Notes: generated by a model from the letters alone, not told the origin. DNA of 31,423 bases from a virus (IMGVR_UViG_3300047482_000019:1-31423); one strand, 5' to 3'. Numbered from the stretch's first letter, positions 7,438-15,880 are shown. Numbers and translations: made by a program.

Positions 7438-8639
7438 GTAACGACAACAGTAGATTGCCGTGATTGGTTATATGCGCCAAACTCATCGAATAATAGGTGT
7501 AGACGATTCGACCTGCCAGGATACGCCATTGGGACGCCACCAGATTTACGCAACGTAGCGTAGTTAATCCCACCAGTAGCGAAATATGGCATATCCTCAA
7601 TTGCGTCGTAGCCAATCTTTTCACCAGCCGCCCACGTATACCCCGCCGCTAAATTCATCGCATTAGTAGCAGGCGCAACCTGTGCCAATGCAAGCGTAGC
7701 GCTGCCCGTTGCAGAACTGTAGGCTGAAATTACGATTACCAACCCGCCATTAGCAACCTTTGGAACTTCTAGAGTCCCAAGATCAAAAAGAAGACGGGAA
7801 GACTCAACGTACTGCTCATTTGATAGATTGATTGGCGTATAGACGCCACCGTACAGCAGATATAGCCCTGCGCGTAGGTAGATACCAGCAGATATAGCCG
7901 AAAAGCCAGCTATGACACTGATTGATTTTCCCGCCAGTTTACCCGCCACTGTTGACGACAATGGAAGAGCATACAGTATGCTATTGTGTCCAACAGAACC
8001 AGTCCAATTGACTGTAGCCGTTGCCGGGATCAACAAATGTTCGTTGGTTGTCATACCAGCAAAAGCATCAGTGTTTAGGTAAAATCGCCTAGCTGTTAGC
8101 GTAGCGCCCGAAGCGTTCGTGATCTCCACTGATAGCGGTGTAGGCAATGAACCAGAAATTGTCGCAAGTGATATAGTATTAAAAGGCGACGTGTTGCCAT
8201 TGCGGATCGTAGTATTCGCCAGCGTTACAGGTTGACCCTCCCAAAAATCGACCCGCTCGATAAAAAACGCCAGTTCGCCCACCGCGTTAGATTCGTAGAT
8301 TTGGCGCAACTGTTTAGATTCGCCCCATTCGTCTCGTCCATCGACAATTTCAGATCGGTGAACGCTATCGCTTGCGCTTACTTGATATTCCAAGTAAATC
8401 CGATTATTGCCCCGTTCTACTTGTCTAGTCTTGGCATCTGATAGCAAGCGCTTAATCGCTCCAACAGTTGCAGCGATGTCGCCAAACGCACCAGCGAACG
8501 ATACGGTAATTGGCTCTGTTACGGTGTCGCCATCACCGGTGGTTGGGAAATAACGCGCCCCGATCAAGCCAGTAGCCACGCTACCACCATCATTATGGAG
8601 AGTGATTGTCGTTGTGCCGTCCGTGATTCTGAGTAGCAT
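7410..8639 (-). CDS. distal tail protein-like (Dit position)
   Basis: A 409-residue protein encoded directly after the tape measure: the stop at 8640 and the ATG at 8639 are adjacent. In siphophages this place holds the distal tail protein, which closes the tube and anchors fibres. Residues 1-135 (M-L-L-R-I-T-D-G-T-T-T-I-T-L, then V-E-R-G-N-N-R-I-Y-L-E-Y, then F-F-I-E-R-V-D-F-W-E-G-Q) look like the Dit ring domain. The remaining 270 residues are Ser/Thr/Ala-rich beta sequence, possibly a galactose-binding-like C-terminal domain. No catalytic motif is visible. The assignment rests mainly on position. Confidence 0.55.
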   Translation of the reverse strand: MLLRITDGTTTITLHNDGGSVATGLIGARYFPTTGDGDTVTEPITVSFAGAFGDIAATVGAIKRLLSDAKTRQVERGNNRIYLEYQVSASDSVHRSEIVDGRDEWGESKQLRQIYESNAVGELAFFIERVDFWEGQPVTLANTTIRNGNTSPFNTISLATISGSLPTPLSVEITNASGATLTARRFYLNTDAFAGMTTNEHLLIPATATVNWTGSVGHNSILYALPLSSTVAGKLAGKSISVIAGFSAISAGIYLRAGLYLLYGGVYTPINLSNEQYVESSRLLFDLGTLEVPKVANGGLVIVISAYSSATGSATLALAQVAPATNAMNLAAGYTWAAGEKIGYDAIEDMPYFATGGINYATLRKSGGVPMAYPGRSNRLHLLFDEFGAYNQSRQSTVVVTCRPRRSTI

Positions 8640-11297
8640 TTATACCCCCGCCAGCCGTTGCTGAATCTTATAAGCGATCTGCTCTACATCCATGTTGTTG
8701 TTCACATTTTGGACGTAAACGTTTACCGTTGCGCCAGATCGCGCCCCGCTTCTGCCATCTTTCGCTTTTGGTTCGCCGGTGTCAGCACCGCCACCACCGA
8801 GCCAGCTTGGTAGAGACGGCAACGATGGTGCCCAACTCAATAGGCTCGATACCCACGCTGGCGTTGCTGGCGTCCAATTCAGTAATGTACTAATCCACCC
8901 AGGAGCATCGGGAAACTTCCAGCCGAAGATCCGACTCCAAATCGCAGCCAATTCGCCGCTAAAGTCAGGAAATGTCCATGCGAAAATCTGCGCCCATGTT
9001 GCCAGCAGCCCCTCGCTGAATTCGGGGAATGTCCAGGCTACCAGTGCCGAAACATCGCTAGGAGGATCAGGGAAAGCCCACGCCAACAGGCTAGTTACGG
9101 CTGTCGGCGGACTTGGGAATGTCCAGGCGACTAGCGTCCCAACTGTCGCCGGTGTATCAGGAAAGACCCACGCCAACAGGCTACTTATCCACGCAGGCGA
9201 CTGCATATTTATAAAAGCATCCTTGACGCTATCGAATATGCCACCCGCCCATGTCACTTTTGACACATTGGCTTCTGTGTCGTAAGTATTCTTGTATAAG
9301 CCCCACAGCACAGATGTGATTGAACTATCAGCATTATAGGTGTGACGGAACAACCCCCAAGCAACGTCGGTGATGCCAGTCGTTGATTCGTAATGACCGT
9401 GCCACACGCCCCAAAGCACGTTAGAGATTGACGATTCGGCTGTGTATTTGTTGGTGAACAGCCCCCACAGCACATCCGTGACGCCAGCCTTTGCCCCGTA
9501 GTCGCCAAAGAATAGCCCCCACGCTACATCGGTCACGGACGCATCAGCATTGTAAGTATTCTTGTATAAGCCCCACAGCACAGATGTAATTGCGCTATCA
9601 GCATTATAGGTGTTACGGTACAAGCCCCAGACAACATCCGTGATGCCAGCATTAGCCTCATAGTGTCCGTAGTATAGTCCCCACAGGACATTATTAATCG
9701 TCACGCCCGAATTATAATTGGCAGTATAGCGACCCAATCCCCAATCTACATCGACAATGCCAGCATCAGCATCGTATTTGAACCTGAACTTACCCTCGCC
9801 AGCGTTCCAGTCGATTTTTTGAATGCCAGCATCAGCGTCGTACACCCACGACACGCCACCGCCGCTATAGGTTGTCCAATCAACCTTCGTTACCTTCGAT
9901 TCAGCGTCGTACACCCACGACGCCAACCCACCGACTGCCCAGCCAATCCAATCGACTTTTGTTACTTTTGAAAGTGCGTCGTATGTGTATGTGAAGTCTC
10001 CCCAATCGACGGTCGTCACTTTTGTTGTAGCGTTATAGTTCGTCTCAGCGCCAGTCAATGCGCCAACAGCGCCAACACTAGCGGCAACCTTACCGCCGCC
10101 GCCCTCCGACACAACCGTGTAGAAGGCTTTGGCTTTTTCAGCAGCAGCACTAACTTTCTTCTCAATAGAACTAAACGCCTCTTCAATCGCTGGTAGAGCG
10201 CCATTGGCAACTACTAGCAGCGCATCAGTGAGAGGCGAGATCGCAACGGTAGCGCGCCGCCACATTCCAGTAAAAAAGTTACCAAACGTCTTGTATTTCT
10301 CTTGAAGCTTATCGGTTGCGCCTTCCATATCCTTCAGTGCTGTTTTCGTTAGTGAAACCGAATCAACGAACGAATCGCCTAGATCCTCGTATTGTGTACC
10401 GATAACAGCAGCGCCAGCCTGCATTCTAACCGTGGCGTCATCCGTCTTTCGCAGTGCGTCGGTAACGATTGTCCATGCGTCCGCTACCGTCATCGTTCCG
10501 TCCGCCAACCCACGCGTAATCTGGTCGGCGTTCAGACCTAGCATCTCAAGACCTTTGCGCGTTGTGTCGCTGCCGTCTTGAATTCTTAGCCGAAATTCCT
10601 TAAAAGCATCCGCAGCCTTATCAGTGCCAAGCATCCCGCCTTGTAGCCCAGACTCCATCAGACTAAAAAACTGTTCAGCCGAAGCGCCGCCATTGGAGAA
10701 TTGCGTACTATATTCACCAACGGTATCAAGAAAATCACCAGAGCGATCTAATCCTTTTTGATAGCCAGCCGCAATGAAGTCGAACGCTTGATCGGACGTT
10801 AAACCGAAATTTTCCATAAGCGTCTTGGCAGCGCTAACTGATTCATTGACTCCTGTGTCGAATGAATCACGTAGCGCAAGTGCTTTTTCGGTGATATTGA
10901 CCAAGCTTGGATCGCTGGCAGACAATTCCAACTGTTTTGTGACTTCACCAACAGCGACACCAACATCAGTGATTGACTCACCAAAGTTGTTACCGTAAAT
11001 CTGCTTGATTGCGCCGCCAAATTTCTCAGCTTCCTCAAGCGGTAAGCCTAAACTAGCCGCCATATCAGCAGTAGCCGTGCGCAGATCATTGGATACATTG
11101 AAAGCCCCGACGCCAATAGCTGCAACAGAGCCAGCCAGGGCAGTAGTTCCAGCTAAGGCAGCACCGCCCATCAGCTTTGACACAGTGCCACCTAAGCCAG
11201 ATGCCCATGCGGATGTCTTATTTTTGGCTGATTCTAGTCCACTAACCAATCTCTTGTCGTCAGTGGCGAGATAAACAATCGCGTCTGCTAATCTCAT
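8640..11297 (-). CDS. tail tape measure protein with two repeat blocks
   Basis: The 885-residue protein sets tail length by spanning the tail lumen. Residues 30-65 are a Gly/Ala-rich hydrophobic stretch, and 70-400 resemble the TP901-type tape measure core (A-T-A-D-M-A-A-S-L-G, A-A-K-T-L-M-E-N-F-G-L). Residues 419-683 contain tryptophan-centred repeats; from 539 to 683 nine Trp-Gly or Trp-Ala positions are spaced exactly 18 residues apart. Residues 703-830 contain a second repeat, A-W-x-F-P-x-x-P, first at 15 and then at 19 residues. The last 30 residues (T-V-N-V-Y-V-Q-N-V-N-N-N-M-D) are a typical tape measure end. The start overlaps the chaperone stop by ATGA. With the usual rule of about 0.15 nm per residue the tail would be about 130 nm, but only if the repeats are helical, which their sequence does not suggest. 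Confidence 0.9.
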   Translation of the reverse strand: MRLADAIVYLATDDKRLVSGLESAKNKTSAWASGLGGTVSKLMGGAALAGTTALAGSVAAIGVGAFNVSNDLRTATADMAASLGLPLEEAEKFGGAIKQIYGNNFGESITDVGVAVGEVTKQLELSASDPSLVNITEKALALRDSFDTGVNESVSAAKTLMENFGLTSDQAFDFIAAGYQKGLDRSGDFLDTVGEYSTQFSNGGASAEQFFSLMESGLQGGMLGTDKAADAFKEFRLRIQDGSDTTRKGLEMLGLNADQITRGLADGTMTVADAWTIVTDALRKTDDATVRMQAGAAVIGTQYEDLGDSFVDSVSLTKTALKDMEGATDKLQEKYKTFGNFFTGMWRRATVAISPLTDALLVVANGALPAIEEAFSSIEKKVSAAAEKAKAFYTVVSEGGGGKVAASVGAVGALTGAETNYNATTKVTTVDWGDFTYTYDALSKVTKVDWIGWAVGGLASWVYDAESKVTKVDWTTYSGGGVSWVYDADAGIQKIDWNAGEGKFRFKYDADAGIVDVDWGLGRYTANYNSGVTINNVLWGLYYGHYEANAGITDVVWGLYRNTYNADSAITSVLWGLYKNTYNADASVTDVAWGLFFGDYGAKAGVTDVLWGLFTNKYTAESSISNVLWGVWHGHYESTTGITDVAWGLFRHTYNADSSITSVLWGLYKNTYDTEANVSKVTWAGGIFDSVKDAFINMQSPAWISSLLAWVFPDTPATVGTLVAWTFPSPPTAVTSLLAWAFPDPPSDVSALVAWTFPEFSEGLLATWAQIFAWTFPDFSGELAAIWSRIFGWKFPDAPGWISTLLNWTPATPAWVSSLLSWAPSLPSLPSWLGGGGADTGEPKAKDGRSGARSGATVNVYVQNVNNNMDVEQIAYKIQQRLAGV
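8808..9191 (-). repeat. A-W-x-F-P repeats in the tape measure (15-19 residues)
   Basis: Residues 703-830 of the tape measure. Trp occurs at 710, 725, 740 and 755 (15 residues apart), then at 774 and 793 (19 apart), mostly in the form L-x-A-W-x-F-P. Regularly spaced aromatic residues are known in other tape measure proteins, where an 11-residue period has been described. The 15-residue period with Phe-Pro here is different. Confidence 0.8.
9249..10043 (-). repeat. 18-residue (54-bp) tryptophan repeats in the tape measure
   Basis: Residues 419-683. The unit is roughly Y-N-A-D-S-x-I-T-x-V-x-W-G-L-Y. Trp positions 539, 557, 575, 593, 611, 629, 647, 665 and 683 are exactly 18 apart; earlier units (432, 450, 474, 497, 519) are looser. 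A stretch near 9281-9340 recurs almost unchanged about 270 bp (five units) away near 9553-9612, so a five-unit block was itself duplicated. Confidence 0.85.
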
Positions 11298-11910
11298 GTA
11301 AAGTCGATCCCGATCTGATTCAGCATAGCATCTGCATCAATCCGTTTGCCACTATTGCCTGATTTTGCCTCAGCTAGTGGCTTCAAAATTGCCAACGCTT
11401 GCAAGTTGGCTTCCCAGCGCTTTCGGTGCATGTAACTATGCGTCAACTGTACAATCGCCACTGAATCCAACTCATCAGCGAATATGCCCCATTGTGACAG
11501 CGCCAACTCGTCAATATCTACGGCTTCTGCGAGCCAATCTCTCTCATCAAATTCCGTAGCTTGCCGGAAAAAGGGAACGCCAGCGCCAACACCTCCACGA
11601 AGGCATCGATAATTTCTGACTCAAATCCCTCTGCCTCAATCCGATCACGATCCGCCGCCAGTTCGGGGGAATAAGCAAATAGAAGATCAGCAACGACTTC
11701 AATGCTTCCAAAGATTTTTGACGCCACACCCTGCACGGCGGTAGCAATGGTTGAGAGATCGTTGAGGCTAGTCCCCCCCGCAGTAGTTAGCGCATTCGCC
11801 AGTTCAGACCATTCCGTCGCCACACGCTTACGCCATTCTACCGACTTACGAATCGATAGCTCTTTAATCGTGTATTCGTTGCCAGCAATGGTAATTTTTG
11901 CTGTTTTCAT
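11294..11910 (-). CDS. tail assembly chaperone pair made by -1 frameshift (G / G-T type)
   Basis: The zero frame (11910-11518, 130 residues) starts at an ATG with an AGGAG site seven bases upstream. It resembles small tail assembly chaperones (V-E-W-R-K-R-V-A-T-E-W, then a helical acidic middle). At 11575-11569 the minus strand reads C CCT TTT in frame, a perfect X-XXY-YYZ slippery heptamer. A -1 slip here gives a 205-residue product of 114 zero-frame codons followed by 91 codons in the frame that ends at 11294: F-R-Q-A-T-E-F-D-E-R-D-W-L-A-E-A-V-D, then L-A-L-S-Q-W-G-I-F. The -1 frame is open across the whole overlap and has no good independent start (TTG at 11506). As in lambda gpG/gpGT, both products would coat the tape measure before tube assembly. 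The position, between the tail tube and tape measure genes, is the standard one. Confidence 0.85.
11569..11575 (-). other. -1 ribosomal slippery heptamer CCCTTTT
   Basis: Codon phase was checked from the ATG at 11910: CCT is 11574-11572 and TTT is 11571-11569, preceded by C at 11575. This is the canonical C-CCT-TTT arrangement, where both tRNAs can re-pair after a one-base slip. Confidence 0.85.
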
Positions 11911-11955
11911 GCTTTACTCCTATTTATTATCAAACTCTTGTGATTTTCCCTAAAA

Positions 11956-12048
11956 ATCGACCGAATAGGAAGCTCAGGATTAAACGATAGTAAGGCGTAG
12001 ATACATTTACAGCCTCAATATCAGAATAGCGCTTCTTATTCGGTCGAT
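11956..12048 (-). other. 93-bp inverted-repeat structure between tail tube and chaperone genes
   Basis: Arms of 18 bases at 11956-11973 and 12031-12048 match except for one position. On the minus (transcribed) strand the closing side is followed by TTTTT, so it could act as a terminator or attenuator. The 57-base loop holds nested pairs (GATA/TATC and AGGC-GTA/TACGCCT). It fills most of the 154-base gap between genes that are elsewhere tightly packed. It may lower expression of chaperone and tape measure relative to the abundant tube protein. Confidence 0.6.
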
Positions 12049-12064
12049 CTCCTACCACTGGATA

Positions 12065-12667
12065 TTAGGATGTAGCGTTAGCGGTTACTTTTTGGAATTT
12101 CAGCAGCCGTTGACCAATCGGCTTGCTCACATCTGCCAGCGCCTTGATCTGTAGCGGAATGCCGGTAGCTGCTTTCTTGGAGAATTCCAAGTTACCATTC
12201 AGCATTGCATTCGCTTTCCAAACGAACAGACGAACGGGGAACTGCACGCCAGCCGAATTAACATAGAGCGACTCAATCCCGAAAGCGTATTCGCTCACCA
12301 GCAGCTTACCGCCAGCGTTTACCTCAGTGAACCCTTTTTGACTAGCGCCAGCAGCCGTTGTCGTGACAGCGCCATCAAAAGCAAGCCCCAGGTTTACCCC
12401 CAGAGATTCAGCTAAAGTTGTCTCAATGGTCGCCTCTTCTTTGGATCGACCGCGCTTGACTGCAATCGTTGAGCTTTCGACCTCAATATCAAATAGCTCC
12501 TGATTGTAAGCAAACGTGACAGGCGTTAGCGTAGACCCCAAGCTCACCCAGCTACCGCCCCACGCCTGATCGTAGGCAATCGTTGTCTCACTAGGAATAG
12601 CCGCGCCAACAGGAGCGTAGTAGATTCGAGCAGGAGCAGCTAAAATATCAGCAACATTCACACTCAT
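12065..12667 (-). CDS. major tail tube protein
   Basis: The 200-residue protein sits after the tail completion gene (TAATG overlap, GAGGTG site four bases before ATG) and before the chaperone pair, the standard place of the tube protein. It starts S-V-N-V-A-D-I-L-A-A-P-A-R-I-Y-Y-A-P-V-G and contains E-L-F-D-I-E-V-E-S-S-T, a type of motif seen in phage tail tube proteins, and G-N-L-E-F-S-K-K-A-A-T-G-I-P-L near the end. A paralogue with extra domains is encoded at 16528-17958. No sheath gene is present, which supports a non-contractile tail. Confidence 0.75.
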   Translation of the reverse strand: MSVNVADILAAPARIYYAPVGAAIPSETTIAYDQAWGGSWVSLGSTLTPVTFAYNQELFDIEVESSTIAVKRGRSKEEATIETTLAESLGVNLGLAFDGAVTTTAAGASQKGFTEVNAGGKLLVSEYAFGIESLYVNSAGVQFPVRLFVWKANAMLNGNLEFSKKAATGIPLQIKALADVSKPIGQRLLKFQKVTANATS

Positions 12668-13050
12668 TATTCACCTCTTGAATATGCAAAAATATCAAAA
12701 TAGACCGTGTATTCGTTTAAGTCGGGATCATGATCGTCCGACATATTTTCTGGAATGATCGCGAAAGCGCCATACGTTGCAGCCTTGTTGTTGTAAGCCT
12801 TGAGCGCCTTGATCGCTTTGTGCGCCAGATCGTGAGCCGTATCATAAGAGCTTGCATGACAGGCAAGTTGTACCCGCCAGCGCCACAACTCGCTTACACT
12901 ATCAGCTTCATCAATCCGACTGATCACCTGATAGCGGATGGCGGGAAGTGTTGAATTTTGCGGCAAGACTAGCGGATAGCAGCGATTAGCGATAGCGGCA
13001 ACTACTTCTGTATTTGCCATCAACGCCGCTCGAACACTTTTACCAATCAT
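12667..13050 (-). CDS. tail completion protein (DUF3168 / gp17-like)
   Basis: This 127-residue protein resembles the DUF3168 tail terminator family: V-R-A-A-L-M-A-N-T-E-V at the start, the P-A-I-R-Y-Q-V-I-S core, H-D-L-A-H-K-A-I-K-A-L and a C-terminal beta strand with Y-T-V-Y-F-D-I-F. It joins the tail to the head and caps the tube. The start overlaps the previous stop by ATGA, with GGAAAGG as ribosome binding site; the stop overlaps the tube start by TAATG. Confidence 0.75.
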   Translation of the reverse strand: MIGKSVRAALMANTEVVAAIANRCYPLVLPQNSTLPAIRYQVISRIDEADSVSELWRWRVQLACHASSYDTAHDLAHKAIKALKAYNNKAATYGAFAIIPENMSDDHDPDLNEYTVYFDIFAYSRGE

Positions 13051-13436
13051 TCGATACCTTTCCGCAACCTGTTCACAATCGCCTTAGCCAGCGTGTCCTT
13101 AGAAGAATCCAGAGCAGGACGCATAAATGGTCTAGCTGCCATTCTGCTGGTGCCTCGCTCCAAAAACTTGGCGTAGAATGATGCAAACCCGACTACTGCC
13201 TCATTGTTTCGTGGCTTGATTTGGCGATTGCTTTTATTATCCGGCTCATACGTTGAGCGCTGCTTAGTGGCGACGTACCCAGACGCTTTTAAGTCGCCGC
13301 TGTCTTCCGGTGCGTTTGCCGTTGCCGCTCCAATCAGTATCTCGCCAGCCGTAAATAGCGCTTCATCTGCGTTTTCCTGAATCAGCTTCAGCAATTCGTC
13401 GTCGCGCCATTTCACTTGCACTCTACTGCGATTCAT
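13047..13436 (-). CDS. HK97 gp10-like head-tail joining protein
   Basis: The 129-residue protein has the hallmarks of the HK97-gp10 family: an amphipathic N-terminal helix, A-P-E-D-S-G-D-L-K-A-S-G, then Y-A-K-F-L-E-R-G-T-S-R-M-A-A-R-P-F-M-R-P-A, where E-R-G-T and R-P-F-M-R-P-A are diagnostic. It overlaps the head closure gene by 14 bases and the tail completion gene by four. It acts at the neck during tail attachment. Confidence 0.85.
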   Translation of the reverse strand: MNRSRVQVKWRDDELLKLIQENADEALFTAGEILIGAATANAPEDSGDLKASGYVATKQRSTYEPDNKSNRQIKPRNNEAVVGFASFYAKFLERGTSRMAARPFMRPALDSSKDTLAKAIVNRLRKGIE

Positions 13437-13752
13437 GCTCTGTGCATCCTAGAATCAATTCACGCCGATTACCATCTGGATCTGTCTGCGCTGTAATGTC
13501 CAGCTTCTTGCCGCGCCAATCAATCCGCATTCGATTGGAGATGTCTGAACGAAATCGAATCTTGATCCGATAGTCGATCCTAGCAATCTCACGATCCGCC
13601 CCACTGTTGAATTGCTCACTAGCGGATGGCGTGCGAACTTCAGCCCACAAGGTAGCGAATGGCGTCCAGGCTTTTACCTCCTGCCCATAAGCATCTTGCG
13701 TGCTGGTGTAGCTTTCTATGGTGATTCGCTCACCAAGTCGCCCGATCCGCAT
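13423..13752 (-). CDS. head closure / head-tail adaptor protein
   Basis: A 109-residue protein of the Phage_H_T_join type: I-G-R-L-G-E-R-I-T-I-E-S, D-A-Y-G-Q-E-V-K-A-W, L-W-A-E-V-R and, near the end, T-A-Q-T-D-P-D-G-N-R-R-E-L-I-L-G-C-T-E. It binds the connector ring and plugs the capsid after packaging. The frame is open from a GTG at 13761. I prefer the ATG at 13752, because its A is the last base of the upstream TAA (TAATG), the same coupling used elsewhere in this operon. Confidence 0.8.
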   Translation of the reverse strand: MRIGRLGERITIESYTSTQDAYGQEVKAWTPFATLWAEVRTPSASEQFNSGADREIARIDYRIKIRFRSDISNRMRIDWRGKKLDITAQTDPDGNRRELILGCTEHESQ

Positions 13753-14324
13753 TAGCGCCACCCTCGGTTCATCAACAGAATTGACTCAGCCCCCAGCGGC
13801 AACTTTGACGCCGATTGAAAGCTAACCTCTTCACGATTTTCGTACAAGTGCGCAAGTACAAGCTTGATCGCTGCCTTGTAATTATCAGGAACAGCACTAG
13901 CGCCACCGTATCCAGCCACATAGCGTATCTTGATGGCATTGATTGGTTGCAGTATAGTTGTCGGAAATGTAGCGCCATACACTAGTGCGATCCGCCCAGG
14001 TTCACCAGCGGTATCGACCACGTAGCGATTACTATTCAGCGTACTAGTCGCACCATTGCGATCTGTGTACTCAATCCCTGTCACCGAAACAAGTGGTGGC
14101 AATGGCAACTTAATCGCTTCCGTTGTCCACCAGCCATCTAGGAATAGGTCATAAGTCCGAGTGATAAATGATCGTCGCGCCACATCTTCACAGATGAACC
14201 GCGCCGACTTAATGAGCGCAGAGATTAGAGCGTCATCATCGGCAACGTCAACGCGTAGATGTGCCTTCGCTTCCGATAGCGTAATCGGCTCTTCTGTTGG
14301 TGCGGTGACGACTTTTAGATTCAT
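13752..14324 (-). CDS. head-tail connector (gp6-like)
   Basis: The 190-residue protein has the gp6-type connector start: E-P-I-T-L-S-E-A-K-A-H-L-R-V-D-V-A-D-D-D-A-L-I, then I-K-S-A-R-F-I-C-E-D-V-A-R-R-S-F-I-T. It ends with a helix (A-A-I-K-L-V-L-A-H-L-Y-E-N-R-E) as usual for the family. It forms the ring below the portal. Start and stop both use TAATG overlaps with neighbours. Confidence 0.85.
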   Translation of the reverse strand: MNLKVVTAPTEEPITLSEAKAHLRVDVADDDALISALIKSARFICEDVARRSFITRTYDLFLDGWWTTEAIKLPLPPLVSVTGIEYTDRNGATSTLNSNRYVVDTAGEPGRIALVYGATFPTTILQPINAIKIRYVAGYGGASAVPDNYKAAIKLVLAHLYENREEVSFQSASKLPLGAESILLMNRGWR

Positions 14325-14533
14325 TAGTCCTCAGTTTTGCGTTTGCGCTTCTGTACGGCTTTTTCAGTTTCATCAGGCATTGCAGCGGTTTCAATCCCTG
14401 AATCAATCGATTTAATTGCTCTACCGATTGAGATTAGAAATTTAGCCATTTGATCCGATGTGCCAATTGACTCACCAGCGACAAAATGTTTGCCATCAAT
14501 CAGAGTATCCTGCAATAGTTGGATGGTAATCAT
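14324..14533 (-). CDS. small protein between capsid and connector genes
   Basis: The likely start is the ATG at 14533, which has GAGGG six bases upstream and gives 69 residues; a frame open from 14578 has no such site. The sequence I-T-I-Q-L-L-Q-D-T-L-I-D-G-K-H-F-V-A-G-E-S-I-G, then M-A-K-F-L-I-S-I-G-R-A, resembles the small single-domain proteins often found beside phage capsid and connector genes, with a Lys/Arg/Glu-rich tail. No function is known to me. It overlaps the connector start by TAATG. Confidence 0.6.
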   Translation of the reverse strand: MITIQLLQDTLIDGKHFVAGESIGTSDQMAKFLISIGRAIKSIDSGIETAAMPDETEKAVQKRKRKTED

Positions 14534-14587
14534 TCGCAATCCCTCAGTAGTGAGTGGTGACAGATTGCCACCACTCACTAGATAGAA

Positions 14588-15880
14588 CTAGGTGGTCAAA
14601 GCATCCAACATAGCAGCGAAACTGGCGACGTTGCGGACAGCGAAGTCAACCGATTGGAACGCAACTACGCGCATAGTACCACTGGTCGATTGGCTGTACG
14701 GATCGACAATCACATCCAACCCACCCCACAAGCCCATGAGCAGATCAGCCCAATTGCCGTAGAGGATGGCACTGCAAACGCCAGTGGATGTACCTTTGGT
14801 CAGATTCGAGCGAACCTGATTGCTAGTCAAAGCCTTATAGCCGTTCAGCGTGCCGTTGTCCGTCCAAACGAACTGTGCAGTGCTGGTGGCTTTCTCGGTG
14901 GTCTTCAGCCTGCCCCGAACTCTAGCATTGGTCAGATACGCGAGTGTACCAAGATCGGCATTGTTGGTGGCGACCGCAGTTTCCAGCGCCACGATATTCG
15001 CCCAAGTCGGAGCAGCGCCGTTCGTACCACCAGCCACACTACCAATCCCGCTGGTCATCGCCACGCCACGCGGTTGATTGGTATCCGTCGCAGGATCACC
15101 ATGCAAGCCAGCGAAATCAATGGCGATCTGCAAGGTAGAAGCCAAATCACCGCGCACGAAATTTTCCACATCGACGCTAGACTGTTGCATCAATCGGCGG
15201 CTGTAATCAGTGAAAGCGCCAACGGTTTTAGGACTCATGACAACCTGACCAACAACCTGCTGACTTTCCGTAACAGCGCTACCTTCGCCAACCCAGTAGG
15301 CAGTAGCGCCGCCAGTCTGAGCAGGGATAGCGATATTGCCGACCAGATCACCCAGCACCGTAGCGCCAGCCTGACGCAGAATCAGGCGATTGCGCAGGAG
15401 TTCGATAAAGCTACCGGAAAGCAGATCAGTAGCAACCATGTTCCCGCCAGCGTTAGCAGTGCCGACCGTCAAGTCGCGACGTTCCTGACTCGCCCAATCA
15501 GAAGGAACGTAGAAGCCGCGCGGATCGCTACCAAGACGCTTGGCGGTAGCTTCCGAAGCTTCCCGCTCAAGTTCAGCCCCGCGCCAGTCACGATTAGCAA
15601 ACGCACTAATCGCACGCACCAGCGAATACTTGCGCAGATCCTTGTCGCTCATACCGATCTTGGAATCACGTTTACCGACCGGTTCAGCAGTCACGTCCTC
15701 AAGTTGCTCACGGCGACGGATCTCCTTGTCGAGATTTTCGATGTCGCCCATGAACTTGTCATAATCCTTGCTCTCCTGATCATTCATGGCTCGTTTTTGT
15801 TCGTCCACGATGTCAAACAGGTGTTGAGCCTTTTGCACCAGCGCAGCCTTGTCGCGGCGCAATTCGAGAATTTTACTCAT
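14588..15880 (-). CDS. major capsid protein, HK97 fold
   Basis: The 430-residue protein follows the protease gene and has a strong GGAGG site eight bases before ATG. Residues 1-80 are charged and helical, matching the HK97 delta domain that acts as internal scaffold. Then come D-L-T-V-G-T-A-N-A-G-G-N-M-V-A-T-D-L, R-N-R-L-I-L-R-Q-A-G-A-T-V-L, A-Y-W-V-G-E-G-S-A-V-T-E-S, the spine-helix region and a C-terminal P-domain strand (R-V-V-A-F-Q-S-V-D-F-A-V-R). These are standard HK97-type motifs. The delta domain is probably removed by the protease encoded just upstream. Confidence 0.95.
   Translation of the reverse strand: MSKILELRRDKAALVQKAQHLFDIVDEQKRAMNDQESKDYDKFMGDIENLDKEIRRREQLEDVTAEPVGKRDSKIGMSDKDLRKYSLVRAISAFANRDWRGAELEREASEATAKRLGSDPRGFYVPSDWASQERRDLTVGTANAGGNMVATDLLSGSFIELLRNRLILRQAGATVLGDLVGNIAIPAQTGGATAYWVGEGSAVTESQQVVGQVVMSPKTVGAFTDYSRRLMQQSSVDVENFVRGDLASTLQIAIDFAGLHGDPATDTNQPRGVAMTSGIGSVAGGTNGAAPTWANIVALETAVATNNADLGTLAYLTNARVRGRLKTTEKATSTAQFVWTDNGTLNGYKALTSNQVRSNLTKGTSTGVCSAILYGNWADLLMGLWGGLDVIVDPYSQSTSGTMRVVAFQSVDFAVRNVASFAAMLDALTT

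Noticed and set aside
11294-11506. Independent small gene after the chaperone
   Set aside because: Its only start is a TTG without a ribosome site, while a correctly phased slippery heptamer and an open -1 frame join it to the upstream gene.
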